Shown here piece after piece: positions 27,967-37,044 of a stretch of 64,000 nucleotides of DNA. Below the pieces are notes generated by a model. It saw only the letters and a list, made by a program, of their open reading frames with translations. It did no database searches and was not told the DNA's origin. This DNA comes from Polynucleobacter corsicus (GTDB taxonomy: Bacteria; Pseudomonadota; Gammaproteobacteria; Burkholderiales; Burkholderiaceae). The translations under genes were made by a program, and so were the position numbers. The first letter of the stretch is position 1; each line of letters begins with the position of its first letter. Location: assembly GCF_018688255.1 (NCBI RefSeq), contig NZ_CP061314.1, forward strand, positions 62,001 to 126,000. Reading direction: 5' to 3'.

Positions 27967-28833
27967 ATGAACAGTGGCCATGCCAACTCGGTGGAAGTGA
28001 AGCAAAAAACCTCTAGCGGTGGCCATGGCGAAGTTGTCGTTTCAATCAAGGACGTCAACTTCTCTTATGCCCCTGGTGAGCGTCAAATTCTATCGGGACT
28101 CAATATGGAGTTCCGTCGTGGCCAAGTAGTTGCCGTCATGGGTGGCTCTGGTTGCGGCAAGACTACTATTTTGAGACTCATTGGCGGTCAGTTCACCGCG
28201 CAGTCTGGTCAAGTTTTATTTGAAGACCATGACATTGGCAAAATGAACGGCGCTGAATTAATGACCGCCCGTCGTCGCATGGGCATGCTTTTTCAGTTTG
28301 GCGCACTCTTTACTGATCTTAGTGTTTTTGAAAACGTCGCCTTTCCTTTGCGTGAGCACACTAATTTAAGTGAAGACTTATTACGCTCTTTAGTACTCAT
28401 GAAACTCAATGCAGTGGGCCTGCGTGGTGCGCGTGATTTAATGCCGGCGCAAATTTCTGGTGGTATGGCACGCCGTGTTGCTTTAGCAAGAGCAATTGCG
28501 CTTGATCCTCCTCTGATTATGTACGACGAGCCCTTCGCTGGTTTAGATCCAATTTCATTGGGAATTACTGCGCGCTTGATTCGGGATTTAAATCAGGCCT
28601 TAGGTGCAACCAGTCTATTGGTGACACACGATGTGGAAGAGACTTTTGAAATTGCCGATTACGTATATTTCATTGCCAATGGTCGTATTGGTGCGCAAGG
28701 TACGCCAGCAGAATTGAGCCGATCTGCCGATCCGTTTGTTCGTCAGTTCTTGGATGCTTCGCCAGATGGTCCAGTGCCGTTTCATTATCCAGGCCAAAGC
28801 CTTGAAGAAGATTTTGGGGTGAGCTTGAAATGA
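27967..28833 (+). CDS. mlaF: Phospholipid transport ATP-binding protein MlaF
   Basis: 288 residues of the ABC ATPase family. Walker A is GGSGCGKTT (59-67), the signature is ISGGMARRVALARA and Walker B is LIMYDEPFAGLD. MlaF powers MlaFEDB, which moves phospholipids between the inner membrane and periplasmic MlaC to keep outer-membrane asymmetry. It follows gltD by 10 nt and its stop overlaps the mlaE start (ATGA). Confidence 0.95.
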   Translation: MNSGHANSVEVKQKTSSGGHGEVVVSIKDVNFSYAPGERQILSGLNMEFRRGQVVAVMGGSGCGKTTILRLIGGQFTAQSGQVLFEDHDIGKMNGAELMTARRRMGMLFQFGALFTDLSVFENVAFPLREHTNLSEDLLRSLVLMKLNAVGLRGARDLMPAQISGGMARRVALARAIALDPPLIMYDEPFAGLDPISLGITARLIRDLNQALGATSLLVTHDVEETFEIADYVYFIANGRIGAQGTPAELSRSADPFVRQFLDASPDGPVPFHYPGQSLEEDFGVSLK

Positions 28834-29627
28834 GTCTCCTCCATCACACCTTAGATCTATTTGGCGACCTTGGATTTTTTATTCGTCGAAATCTAATAAG
28901 CCTTGGGCTTGCTGCGCGCATGTTTGCAGCCGTTATTTGGCGCTCTGGTTTTTTATTAAAAAGACCTCGCTTAGTTTCTGATCAAATTCTATTTGTCGGT
29001 AATCACTCCTTTGTGATCATCGCAGTATCTGGTTTATTTGTTGGCTTTGTTTTGGGTTTGCAGGGTTATTACACTTTGAATCGCTATGGTTCGGAGCAGG
29101 CTTTGGGTTTATTGGTTGCTTTATCGCTCACACGAGAATTGGGCCCTGTAATTACCGCCCTTTTATTTGCGGGCCGGGCCGGCACATCGCTTACCGCTGA
29201 GATTGGCTTAATGAAAGCCGGAGAGCAACTCAGTGCCATGGAGATGATGGCTGTGGATCCATTGAGTCGTGTGATTGCACCGCGACTATGGGCAGGCATC
29301 ATTACCATGCCGATTTTGGCGACGATCTTTACAGCAGTGGGCGTGATGGGTGGCTATTTTGTTGGCGTTCCTCTGATTGGAGTTGACTCAGGAGCCTTTT
29401 GGTCGCAGATGCAAGGCGGGGTAGATCTCTTCTCTGACATTGGTAATGGCCTCATTAAAAGCTTGGTATTTGGTGTGGCAGTGACTTTTATAGCCCTGTA
29501 TCAGGGTTATGAGGCAAAGCCTACGCCAGAGGGTGTATCTCAGGCAACTACGAGAACTGTGGTGATCTCTTCTTTATCGGTTTTAGCATTAGATTTCTTG
29601 CTCACCGCAATGATGTTCTCGAATTAG
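28830..29627 (+). CDS. mlaE: Phospholipid transport permease MlaE
   Basis: 265 residues with five or six membrane segments. The MlaE family blocks LTRELGPVITALLFAGRAGT and EIGLMKAGEQLSAMEMM are present. It is the integral-membrane subunit of the MlaFEDB transporter. It overlaps mlaF by 4 bp and is followed 21 nt later by mlaD. Confidence 0.96.
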   Translation: MSLLHHTLDLFGDLGFFIRRNLISLGLAARMFAAVIWRSGFLLKRPRLVSDQILFVGNHSFVIIAVSGLFVGFVLGLQGYYTLNRYGSEQALGLLVALSLTRELGPVITALLFAGRAGTSLTAEIGLMKAGEQLSAMEMMAVDPLSRVIAPRLWAGIITMPILATIFTAVGVMGGYFVGVPLIGVDSGAFWSQMQGGVDLFSDIGNGLIKSLVFGVAVTFIALYQGYEAKPTPEGVSQATTRTVVISSLSVLALDFLLTAMMFSN

Positions 29628-29648
29628 AAAGAATAAACTGGGACTCTT

Positions 29649-30131
29649 ATGAGAAAAAGTGCTATTGATGTTTGGGTCGGAATCTTTGTAGCAATTGGTT
29701 TGCTGGCTGCTTTGTTTCTCGCATTGAAGGTTGGCAATATGAATGCTGTTTCATTTGCGCCTACTTATAAAATTTCTGCGCGCTTTGACAATATCGGCGG
29801 ACTCAAGCCACGTGCGCCAGTCAAAAGTGCGGGTGTAGTCGTTGGGCGTATTGCAAATATCTCTTTTGACGATAAGACTTATCAGGCTACTGTCACCATG
29901 ACCATTGAAGATAGTTATAAGTTCCCTAGGGATTCTTCCGCCAAAATTCTGACTTCAGGTTTATTGGGTGAGCAATACATTGGTCTGGAGGCCGGCGGCT
30001 CCGATGATATGTTGGCTGCTGGAGATAAGATCACTCAGACTCAGTCTGCAGTAGTGCTAGAGAACCTCATTAGCCAGTTCTTATATAACAAGGCTGCTGA
30101 TAGTGGCCAAGACAAGGGCGCAGCAAAATAA
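29649..30131 (+). CDS. mlaD: Phospholipid-binding MCE protein MlaD
   Basis: 160 residues. One N-terminal membrane anchor (VWVGIFVAIGLLAALFLAL) and a single MCE domain (ARFDNIGGLKPRAPVKSAGV, then LTSGLLGEQYIGLEAGG). MlaD hexamers form the periplasmic lipid channel on top of MlaE. Its TAA overlaps the mlaA ATG by one base (TAATG). Confidence 0.96.
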   Translation: MRKSAIDVWVGIFVAIGLLAALFLALKVGNMNAVSFAPTYKISARFDNIGGLKPRAPVKSAGVVVGRIANISFDDKTYQATVTMTIEDSYKFPRDSSAKILTSGLLGEQYIGLEAGGSDDMLAAGDKITQTQSAVVLENLISQFLYNKAADSGQDKGAAK

Positions 30132-30877
30132 TGCCTTTACTAGCAAAGCTCAAGCGCATCGTGTTACTGGGCTTGGTTGGGGCCATGGTGGGTTGTGCTT
30201 CTATTCCTGCTGGAGTGGCACCTTCCCCACATGATCCTTGGGAGCCCTTCAACCGTTCCGTTTTTGAATTTAATGAAGGCTTAGATGCTTATGTACTAAA
30301 GCCGGTGGTTGCTGGTTATCGCTTTGTCTTGCCCGAGTTCGTTCGTGACGGTATTTATAACTTCTTCAGCAACTATAGTGACATCTACACAGCTCTGCAG
30401 AACTTATTACAAGGTAAGCCAAGCGATGCCTTTAGTGATCTGATGAGGGTGGTAGTCAACACCACCTTTGGTTTGGGTGGTTTGATTGATATGGCGACTC
30501 CCGGCGGCCTTCCAAAGCATAAGGAAGATTGGGGTCAAACCTTTGGTGTTTGGGGTATTCCTTCGGGCCCTTATGTCGTTTTGCCGTTCTTTGGTCCGAG
30601 TAGTGTGCGCGATACTTTTGGTACGGCGGCGGATTTGGAGTCTGACTACCTATTTAGCTTTGTCAAAGATATTGGTCTGCGAAACAGTATTACTGGCTTG
30701 CGGGTGGTTAACGCACGTAATACGTACTATGAAGCAGGTGACTTATTAGATGGGGCTGCAATCGATAAGTACAGCTTTATGCGAGATGCCTATATTCAGC
30801 GGCGTGAGTATCAGATCAATGAAGGGCGTGAAGACGAGGAGACATTAATGCCTCCTTATCAGAATCCCTATGAATAA
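30131..30877 (+). CDS. mlaA: Outer-membrane lipoprotein MlaA (VacJ)
   Basis: 248 residues. The lipobox MVGC gives lipidation near residue 22. The DPWEPFNRSVFEFNEGLDAY block and WGIPSGPYVVLPFFGPSSVRD segment are VacJ signatures. MlaA pulls misplaced phospholipids from the outer leaflet and passes them to MlaC. In E. coli mlaA is unlinked, while here it lies inside the operon between mlaD and mlaC. Confidence 0.96.
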   Translation: MPLLAKLKRIVLLGLVGAMVGCASIPAGVAPSPHDPWEPFNRSVFEFNEGLDAYVLKPVVAGYRFVLPEFVRDGIYNFFSNYSDIYTALQNLLQGKPSDAFSDLMRVVVNTTFGLGGLIDMATPGGLPKHKEDWGQTFGVWGIPSGPYVVLPFFGPSSVRDTFGTAADLESDYLFSFVKDIGLRNSITGLRVVNARNTYYEAGDLLDGAAIDKYSFMRDAYIQRREYQINEGREDEETLMPPYQNPYE

Positions 30878-30950
30878 AGGCGCTCAAGCCTAGCTTAGTT
30901 TCCTTAAGGGGCTAAAATGAGATCTAATGACTAGCCATAATCGAGGACAC

Positions 30951-31598
30951 ATGAAAAGCCATCCAACCATTCAAAAATACTGCGCAGCATTGCTATCAAG
31001 CTTATTTTTGTTTGCAGGTAGTGTTTTTGCTCAAGCGATTGATCAGTCCTCACCAGATGGTTTGATTAAGAACGTTGTTTCTGATGTGATGGCTTCTGTA
31101 AAGTCGGATCCGGAGATTCAAAAAGGGAATATCCCGCGCATTGTAGATTTAGTGGAAAAGAAAATTGTTCCTTACACCGATATGCGCCGCACTACTGAAA
31201 TGGCGATGGGTCCAAACTGGAAAAAAGCGACTCCAGAACAACAGGCTCAATTAGTTTCTGAGTTTAAGAATTTACTGATTCGTACATACTCCGGCGCTTT
31301 GAGCCAACTGCGTGATCAAACAATTCAATTTAAGCCTTTGCGTGCCGCTCCAGACGACAAGGAAGTGGTTGTGAAGACTATAGTCATTGGTCGCGGTGAT
31401 CCAGTGCCACTCGACTATCGCCTTGAAAAAACAGCCAACGGCTGGAGGGTTTACGACATGAACATCATGGGTGTTTGGCTGGTTGAGGCTTATCGCAATC
31501 AGTTTGCCAATCAAATTAGCCAGAATGGTGTTGAGGGTCTAGTGAAGTTCTTGCAGGATCGTAATAAGCAGCTTGCTGCGGCGAAGCCGGCCAACTAA
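30951..31598 (+). CDS. mlaC: Periplasmic phospholipid-binding protein MlaC
   Basis: 215 residues from ATG 30951, preceded by CGAGGACAC. An in-frame ATG at 30927 has no ribosome site. A signal peptide (about 1-28, ending SVFAQA) precedes the MlaC/Ttg2 domain (VDLVEKKIVPYTDMRRTTEM; WRVYDMNIMGVWLVEAYRNQ). It shuttles lipids between MlaA and MlaFEDB. The mature protein is soluble. Confidence 0.94.
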   Translation: MKSHPTIQKYCAALLSSLFLFAGSVFAQAIDQSSPDGLIKNVVSDVMASVKSDPEIQKGNIPRIVDLVEKKIVPYTDMRRTTEMAMGPNWKKATPEQQAQLVSEFKNLLIRTYSGALSQLRDQTIQFKPLRAAPDDKEVVVKTIVIGRGDPVPLDYRLEKTANGWRVYDMNIMGVWLVEAYRNQFANQISQNGVEGLVKFLQDRNKQLAAAKPAN

Positions 31599-31632
31599 AG
31601 GCCGCACAAGATCAATCAAAGATAAATATTAG

Positions 31633-31893
31633 ATGCCATTTTTATTGCCTAGTTCAGTGACGCAAGACAATGTATTGCAGTTGGAGAAAGATGGCCTCTT
31701 CAATCTTGCGACATTAAGAGTGGTAGATTGCTGCAATCTCAAGGATTTTGACTCTACCGTGCTAACAGTCTTATTAGCATGGCAGAAGAAATTGCAAGCC
31801 GATGGTCAGCAGATTGTTGTGCAAAATGCACCTGAAAAATTAATCGTGTTAGCCGGCGTATATGGTGTTGCCCAGTTGCTAGGTTTGTCATAG
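31633..31893 (+). CDS. mlaB: STAS-domain protein MlaB
   Basis: 86 residues, a bare STAS domain. The conserved phospho-loop-like segment FDSTVLTVLLAW (about 39-50) matches MlaB, where this threonine region contacts MlaF and supports its ATPase. The position after mlaC supports the call. The next gene starts 1 nt after its stop. Confidence 0.87.
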   Translation: MPFLLPSSVTQDNVLQLEKDGLFNLATLRVVDCCNLKDFDSTVLTVLLAWQKKLQADGQQIVVQNAPEKLIVLAGVYGVAQLLGLS

Positions 31894-31894
31894 T

Positions 31895-32647
31895 ATGCAC
31901 GCTGCAATATCAATTAAAAATGTATCCAAAAATTATGGCGCACTACAGGCGCTAGATGATGTTTCTTTATCCATTGAGCCAGGTGAGTTCTTTGGCCTGC
32001 TAGGTCCTAATGGCGCCGGCAAGACAACACTCATCTCCATATTGGCGGGTTTAGTTACTGCAGATGGCGGTCACGCTGCAATCATGGGGGCCGATGTTCA
32101 AAGTCAATTCCGTGACGCTCGCCGGATGCTGGGTGTCGTACCGCAGGAGTTGGTATTCGACCCATTCTTCACTGTCAGAGAAACACTGCAATTTCAGTCT
32201 GGTTATTTTGGGATTCGTCACAACGATGCTTGGATTGACGAGATCATGGCTAATTTGGATCTCACCGGTAAAGCGGATAGTAATATGCGCTCCCTATCTG
32301 GTGGCATGAAACGACGGGTATTGGTAGCTCAGGCCTTGGTTCATAGACCGCCAGTCATTATTTTGGATGAGCCTACTGCTGGAGTTGATGTGGAGTTGCG
32401 CCAATCGCTATGGCAATTTATTAGTCGCCTGAATCAAGATGGTCACACCATCGTTTTAACAACCCATTACCTTGAAGAGGCTGAGGCATTATGTCAGCGC
32501 ATTGCCATGCTCAAGCAAGGAAAGATTGTTGCCCTAGATACCACTGCTAATTTATTGAGTCAGTATGGCTCGGTTAAAAAAGATGGTGAGGGTAAGACGG
32601 ATCTCGAAGATGTGTTTGTCAACATCATGTCGGGAGGTGCTCGATGA
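31895..32647 (+). CDS. ABC-2 type exporter ATP-binding protein (YadG-like)
   Basis: 250 residues. Walker A GPNGAGKTT (37-45), signature LSGGMKRRVLVAQALV, Walker B VIILDEPTAGVD and the switch histidine in TTHYLEEAE. It is the ATPase partner of the next gene, with which it overlaps by 4 bp (ATGA). The substrate is unknown. Its place directly after mlaB suggests an envelope-related role, but that is inference. Confidence 0.9.
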   Translation: MHAAISIKNVSKNYGALQALDDVSLSIEPGEFFGLLGPNGAGKTTLISILAGLVTADGGHAAIMGADVQSQFRDARRMLGVVPQELVFDPFFTVRETLQFQSGYFGIRHNDAWIDEIMANLDLTGKADSNMRSLSGGMKRRVLVAQALVHRPPVIILDEPTAGVDVELRQSLWQFISRLNQDGHTIVLTTHYLEEAEALCQRIAMLKQGKIVALDTTANLLSQYGSVKKDGEGKTDLEDVFVNIMSGGAR

Positions 32648-33432
32648 AACCTATTTTGAATAAACTCCCAATCTCTTATGGCAGTGGCTTTCCGACCTTG
32701 CTCCGAAAAGAAATCAAACGTTTTTATAAGGTAGCGTTCCAGACGGTCGCCGCACCAGTTCTTACTGCTGTTCTGTATTTAATGATCTTTGGACATGTGC
32801 TCGAAGGCAAAGAGGTATATGGCCGCTTAAATTACACAGCTTTCCTGATTCCAGGTTTGGTCATGATGAGCGTATTGCAGAATGCTTTTGCAAATACTTC
32901 TTCATCTCTCATTCAGTCAAAGGTGACTGGTAACCTTGTCTTTGTTTTGCTAGCTCCCTTTAGTCATTTGGAGTTTTATGCTGCCTATGTCTTAGCTGCG
33001 GTGTTTCGTGGAATTGTTGTGGGTACTGGCGTATTGCTGATTACCGCTTGGTTTGCCATGCCATCTTTTGAATATCCCCTGTGGATCATGGCATTCGCTT
33101 TGTTGGGCGCTGCAATTTTAGGAAGCATGGGTTTAATTGCAGGCATCTGGGCTGATAAGTACGATCAATTGGCAGCCTTCCAGAATTTCATCATCATGCC
33201 GGCAACGATGCTGTCGGGTGTGTTTTATTCTATTCACTCTTTGCCAGCGGCATGGCAAGTGGTATCGCACTTTAATCCATTCTTCTACATGATCGATGGT
33301 TTCCGTTACGGCTTCTTTGGAGTGTCAGATATATCCCCGTGGAATAGTTTGGCGATTGTTACCTGCTTCTTTGTCGCAGTGTCAGCAATTGCTTTACGTT
33401 TACTGCAAAAAGGCTACAAGCTGAGGAACTAA
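32644..33432 (+). CDS. ABC-2 type exporter permease (YadH-like)
   Basis: 262 residues with six predicted membrane segments. The ABC-2 signature region GVFYSIHSLPAAWQVVSHFN precedes the last helices, and FLIPGLVMMSVLQNAFANTS is typical of the YadH/drug-polysaccharide group. It pairs with the preceding ATPase. The substrate cannot be read from sequence. Confidence 0.9.
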   Translation: MKPILNKLPISYGSGFPTLLRKEIKRFYKVAFQTVAAPVLTAVLYLMIFGHVLEGKEVYGRLNYTAFLIPGLVMMSVLQNAFANTSSSLIQSKVTGNLVFVLLAPFSHLEFYAAYVLAAVFRGIVVGTGVLLITAWFAMPSFEYPLWIMAFALLGAAILGSMGLIAGIWADKYDQLAAFQNFIIMPATMLSGVFYSIHSLPAAWQVVSHFNPFFYMIDGFRYGFFGVSDISPWNSLAIVTCFFVAVSAIALRLLQKGYKLRN

Positions 33433-33498
33433 GTGCGTAAGGCTTGTTTCAAAATTAGTAATTAAGAATATTTAGAAATTAGAAATCAGGAGATTGTG

Positions 33499-33747
33499 AT
33501 GTTCCCAACCCCAGAACAAATTGAAGGCTATATTCAGCAAGGCCTCTCATGCACCCACGTTAAAGTTGAGGGTGACGGCCAGCATTTTTTTGCCACGATT
33601 GTGAGTCCAGACTTTGAAGGCAAACGTTTGATTCAGCGTCATCAATTGGTCTATGGCGCTATGGGCGACCGTATGAAGGCGGAGGTGCATGCTTTATCAA
33701 TTAAAGCATTTACTCCTGAAGAGTTCGCACAAAACACCCCAACTTAA
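33499..33747 (+). CDS. ibaG: BolA/IbaG family protein
   Basis: 82 residues from ATG 33499. AGGAG at 33488-33492 is 6 nt away, which favours this ATG over the adjoining in-frame GTG at 33496. The BolA fold is indicated by HVKVEGDGQHFFATIVSPDF and the conserved RHQLVYGAMGDRM. BolA proteins work with monothiol glutaredoxins in iron-sulfur handling, and a Grx4 gene lies at 59.7 kb. Position before murA matches ibaG in E. coli. Confidence 0.9.
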   Translation: MFPTPEQIEGYIQQGLSCTHVKVEGDGQHFFATIVSPDFEGKRLIQRHQLVYGAMGDRMKAEVHALSIKAFTPEEFAQNTPT

Positions 33748-33781
33748 AAATACGACATTAGCTTTTTACTGGAATAGATTC

Positions 33782-35056
33782 ATGGATAAATTACGAATGG
33801 TTGGTGGCACCCCCCTAAAGGGTGAGGTGCTGATTGCTGGTGCCAAAAATGCGGCACTACCCATTTTGTGCGCTTGCTTACTCACTGATCAACCGATTAC
33901 TTTGCGTAATGTTCCTGACTTACAAGATGTTCGGACCATGCTCAAGCTCCTCCAAGAAATTGGTGTGACTGTGACTTTTCCAGATGCGAATGATCGTAAT
34001 TGCGTAGTACTTAACGCGGCCAATATTAAGAGCTCTGAAGCAACTTATGAGATGGTCAAAACCATGCGAGCCTCTATTTTGGTTTTAGGTCCATTGCTTG
34101 CCAGAATGCATAGTGCTAAGGTTTCACTGCCAGGCGGATGCGCTATTGGCGCACGTCCAGTCGATCAGCACATCAAGGGCTTAAAAGCGATGGGCGTAAA
34201 TATCCAGATTGAGAGTGGTTATATTCAGGCAGAAACTAAATCTGCTACGGGTCGTCTACAAGGCGCTTCCATCTTGACCGACATGATCACCGTAACCGGT
34301 ACTGAAAATTTACTGATGGCTGCTACTTTGGCATCAGGTACTACCATCTTGGAGAATGCAGCGCGCGAGCCTGAAGTAGGGGACTTGGCGGAGTTGCTCG
34401 TCAAAATGGGTGCAAAGATTACCGGCATCGGTAGCGATCGCCTAGTCATCGAAGGTGTTGAGAAGCTCCACAGTGCAGAACATGCCGTGATTGCTGACCG
34501 GATTGAGGCAGGTACATTCTTATGCGCAGTTGCCGCCGCTGGTGGTGAAGTGTTGGTAAAGCACTGCCGTCCAGACACATTGGATGCGGTGATTGTCAAA
34601 CTCAAAGAAGCTGGTTTAGAAATGGAAATCGGCTCCGATTGGATTAAAGCTTCTATGAAAGGCCGCCCCAAGGCAGTGAGTTTCCGCACCTCTGAATATC
34701 CAGCCTTCCCAACCGATATGCAGGCACAACTCATGGCAGTCAATGCGATTGCAGAGGGTAACGCCACTATTACTGAGACCATCTTTGAAAATCGTTTTAT
34801 GCACGTTCAAGAGATGAACCGCCTCGGTGCAGATATCGCAATTGAGGGGAATACAGCAATTGCGCAGGGTGTGGAGAAGCTCTCTGGGGCTATTGTGATG
34901 GCTACCGATTTACGTGCCTCAGCCAGCCTAGTGATTGCTGGTTTAGCTGCTCAAGGCGAAACCCAGGTAGACCGGATTTATCACTTAGATCGGGGATATG
35001 ACCGCATGGAGCAAAAGTTGACCCAATTGGGAGCCAACATTCAGCGCATCAAGTAA
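33782..35056 (+). CDS. murA: UDP-N-acetylglucosamine 1-carboxyvinyltransferase
   Basis: 424 residues from ATG 33782, chosen because MDKLRMVGGTPLKGEV is the family start. An in-frame extension back to 33689 runs into ibaG. K22-N23 (AGAKNAALP) and the catalytic cysteine C120 (LPGGCAIGARPVD) are present, so it should be sensitive to fosfomycin. It catalyses the first committed step of peptidoglycan synthesis. It precedes hisG, as in other Burkholderiales. Confidence 0.97.
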   Translation: MDKLRMVGGTPLKGEVLIAGAKNAALPILCACLLTDQPITLRNVPDLQDVRTMLKLLQEIGVTVTFPDANDRNCVVLNAANIKSSEATYEMVKTMRASILVLGPLLARMHSAKVSLPGGCAIGARPVDQHIKGLKAMGVNIQIESGYIQAETKSATGRLQGASILTDMITVTGTENLLMAATLASGTTILENAAREPEVGDLAELLVKMGAKITGIGSDRLVIEGVEKLHSAEHAVIADRIEAGTFLCAVAAAGGEVLVKHCRPDTLDAVIVKLKEAGLEMEIGSDWIKASMKGRPKAVSFRTSEYPAFPTDMQAQLMAVNAIAEGNATITETIFENRFMHVQEMNRLGADIAIEGNTAIAQGVEKLSGAIVMATDLRASASLVIAGLAAQGETQVDRIYHLDRGYDRMEQKLTQLGANIQRIK

Positions 35057-35076
35057 GCCTGATGGATAATTAGTCC

Positions 35077-35703
35077 ATGAAGTTAACTCTAGCCCTCTCG
35101 AAGGGGCGCATCTTCGAAGAAACCGCTGAGATCTTATCTAAGATCGGTATTCGTCCGCTTGAGGATCCAGAAAAGTCACGCAAACTCATTATTGAAACCT
35201 CCAATCCTGACGTGCGACTAATTATCGTGCGTGCATCGGATGTGCCGACCTACGTTCAGTTTGGCGGTGCAGACTTTGGCGTTGCAGGTTTAGATGTCTT
35301 AATGGAAAACGGTACTGATGGTCTGTATGTTCCATTTGACTTAAAGATTGCCAAATGCCGTATGTCAGTTGCTGTTAGAGAAGGTTTTGACTATGCAGCA
35401 GCTGTTAAGCAGGGCTCGCGTTTGAAAGTTGCAACGAAGTACGTGAATTGCGCACGTGAGCACTTTGCTAACAAAGGTGTTCATATTGACACGATTCATT
35501 TGTATGGCTCGATGGAGCTAGCCCCATTGGTTGGTCTGGCAGATGCGATTGTGGATTTAGTATCCACTGGAAATACCTTGCGAGCTAATGGCTTAGTTGA
35601 GGTTGAGCCTATTGCTGATATCAGCGCACGCTTAGTGGTTAATCAAGCGTCTTACAAACGTAAGCGCACTCAGCTCCAGCCATTTTTTGAATTACTGAAG
35701 TAA
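35077..35703 (+). CDS. hisG: ATP phosphoribosyltransferase, short form
   Basis: 208 residues, the short HisG form lacking the C-terminal regulatory ACT-like domain. Short HisG works with the HisRS-like subunit HisZ, which is not in this window. The phosphoribosyl-binding loop DAIVDLVSTGNTLRANGL is intact. First step of histidine synthesis. It is 20 nt after murA and 12 nt before hisD. Confidence 0.96.
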   Translation: MKLTLALSKGRIFEETAEILSKIGIRPLEDPEKSRKLIIETSNPDVRLIIVRASDVPTYVQFGGADFGVAGLDVLMENGTDGLYVPFDLKIAKCRMSVAVREGFDYAAAVKQGSRLKVATKYVNCAREHFANKGVHIDTIHLYGSMELAPLVGLADAIVDLVSTGNTLRANGLVEVEPIADISARLVVNQASYKRKRTQLQPFFELLK

Positions 35704-35715
35704 AGAATAAATCCC

Positions 35716-37041
35716 ATGTCAGCAATTAAAGTTAAACGCCTTAATAGTAAAGAGGCAGGGTTCAAAGAAACTCTACTCTCCAGTCTTTCTTTGCCTAGTG
35801 CAGATGATGAGGCGATTGATGCTGCGGTAGTGAACATTCTGGCGAAAGTCAAAAGTGAGGGTGATGCTGCAGTACTCACCTTTACAAAGCAGTTTGATCG
35901 CTTAAATGTTTCCAGTGTTGCTGAGTTAGAAATGTCTCAGGAAGAATTAAAAAAAGCCTATGAAGGTTTATTGGCTGAGCAAAAAAATGCTCTCGACGTT
36001 GCTGCGCAAAGAGTACGCACGTATCACGAGAAGCAAAGGATTGAAGCGGGCTGTCACTCTTGGGAATATGAAGAGGCAGATGGCACGCGCCTAGGTCAAA
36101 AGGTTACCGCTTTAGATCGCGTCGGCATTTATGTTCCTGGCGGTAAAGCGGCTTACCCTTCTTCTGTTCTGATGAATGCGATTCCCGCAAAAGTTGCTGG
36201 TGTCAAAGAAGTCATCATGGTGGTGCCTACTCCAGATGGTGCTCGCAATTCTTTAGTCTTGGCTGCTGCTTATTTATCTGGGGTTGATCGTGTCTTTACG
36301 ATTGGTGGCGCACAAGCTGTTGGCGCCTTAGCGTATGGCACGCAGACTATTCCTGCGGTCGACAAAATTGTTGGCCCTGGTAATGCCTACGTAGCAGCCG
36401 CTAAGCGCAGAGTATTTGGTACTGTTGGCATCGACATGATTGCCGGTCCTTCAGAAATTTTAGTGCTTTGCGATGGTTCTAGTAACCCTGATTGGATTGC
36501 GATGGATTTATTTTCGCAAGCTGAGCACGATGAGTTGGCGCAATCTATTTTGCTTTGCCCAGACGAGCAATTTATTGAGCAAGTGCAAGTAAGTATTAAC
36601 AAGTTATTGCCAGAAATGCCCAGAAAGAAAGTGATTGAAACATCGCTTACCAATCGTGCTTTATTGATTCAGGTAAAAGACATGGGTGAGGCTTGTGAGA
36701 TTGCCAATGCGATTGCTGCTGAGCATTTAGAAATTTGTGCAACTGAGCCACGCAAATGGGCTGAGTTAATTCGACATGCTGGCGCTATCTTTATGGGCAA
36801 TTACACCAGCGAATCTTTGGGTGATTATTGCGCAGGCCCCAATCACGTTTTACCAACAGCACGCACTGCACGCTTCTCTTCACCATTGGGTGTGTATGAC
36901 TTCATTAAGCGCTCGAGCATGATTGAAGTGAGTGAAGCAGGTGCTCAGACCTTAGGTGCTGTAGCTAGTACTCTCGCGCATGGCGAAGGCTTAACAGCTC
37001 ACGCCCGCGCTGCTGAAATGCGCCTCAAGAAATCGATTTAA
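35716..37041 (+). CDS. hisD: Histidinol dehydrogenase
   Basis: 441 residues. The zinc and substrate residues are in the blocks GPSEILVLCD, FSQAEHDELAQS, AAEHLEI and GPNHVLPT. It carries out the last two oxidations from histidinol to histidine with NAD. The gene ends only 3 bp before the convergent hisC, so no terminator separates the two. Confidence 0.97.
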   Translation: MSAIKVKRLNSKEAGFKETLLSSLSLPSADDEAIDAAVVNILAKVKSEGDAAVLTFTKQFDRLNVSSVAELEMSQEELKKAYEGLLAEQKNALDVAAQRVRTYHEKQRIEAGCHSWEYEEADGTRLGQKVTALDRVGIYVPGGKAAYPSSVLMNAIPAKVAGVKEVIMVVPTPDGARNSLVLAAAYLSGVDRVFTIGGAQAVGALAYGTQTIPAVDKIVGPGNAYVAAAKRRVFGTVGIDMIAGPSEILVLCDGSSNPDWIAMDLFSQAEHDELAQSILLCPDEQFIEQVQVSINKLLPEMPRKKVIETSLTNRALLIQVKDMGEACEIANAIAAEHLEICATEPRKWAELIRHAGAIFMGNYTSESLGDYCAGPNHVLPTARTARFSSPLGVYDFIKRSSMIEVSEAGAQTLGAVASTLAHGEGLTAHARAAEMRLKKSI

Positions 37042-37044
37042 GCG

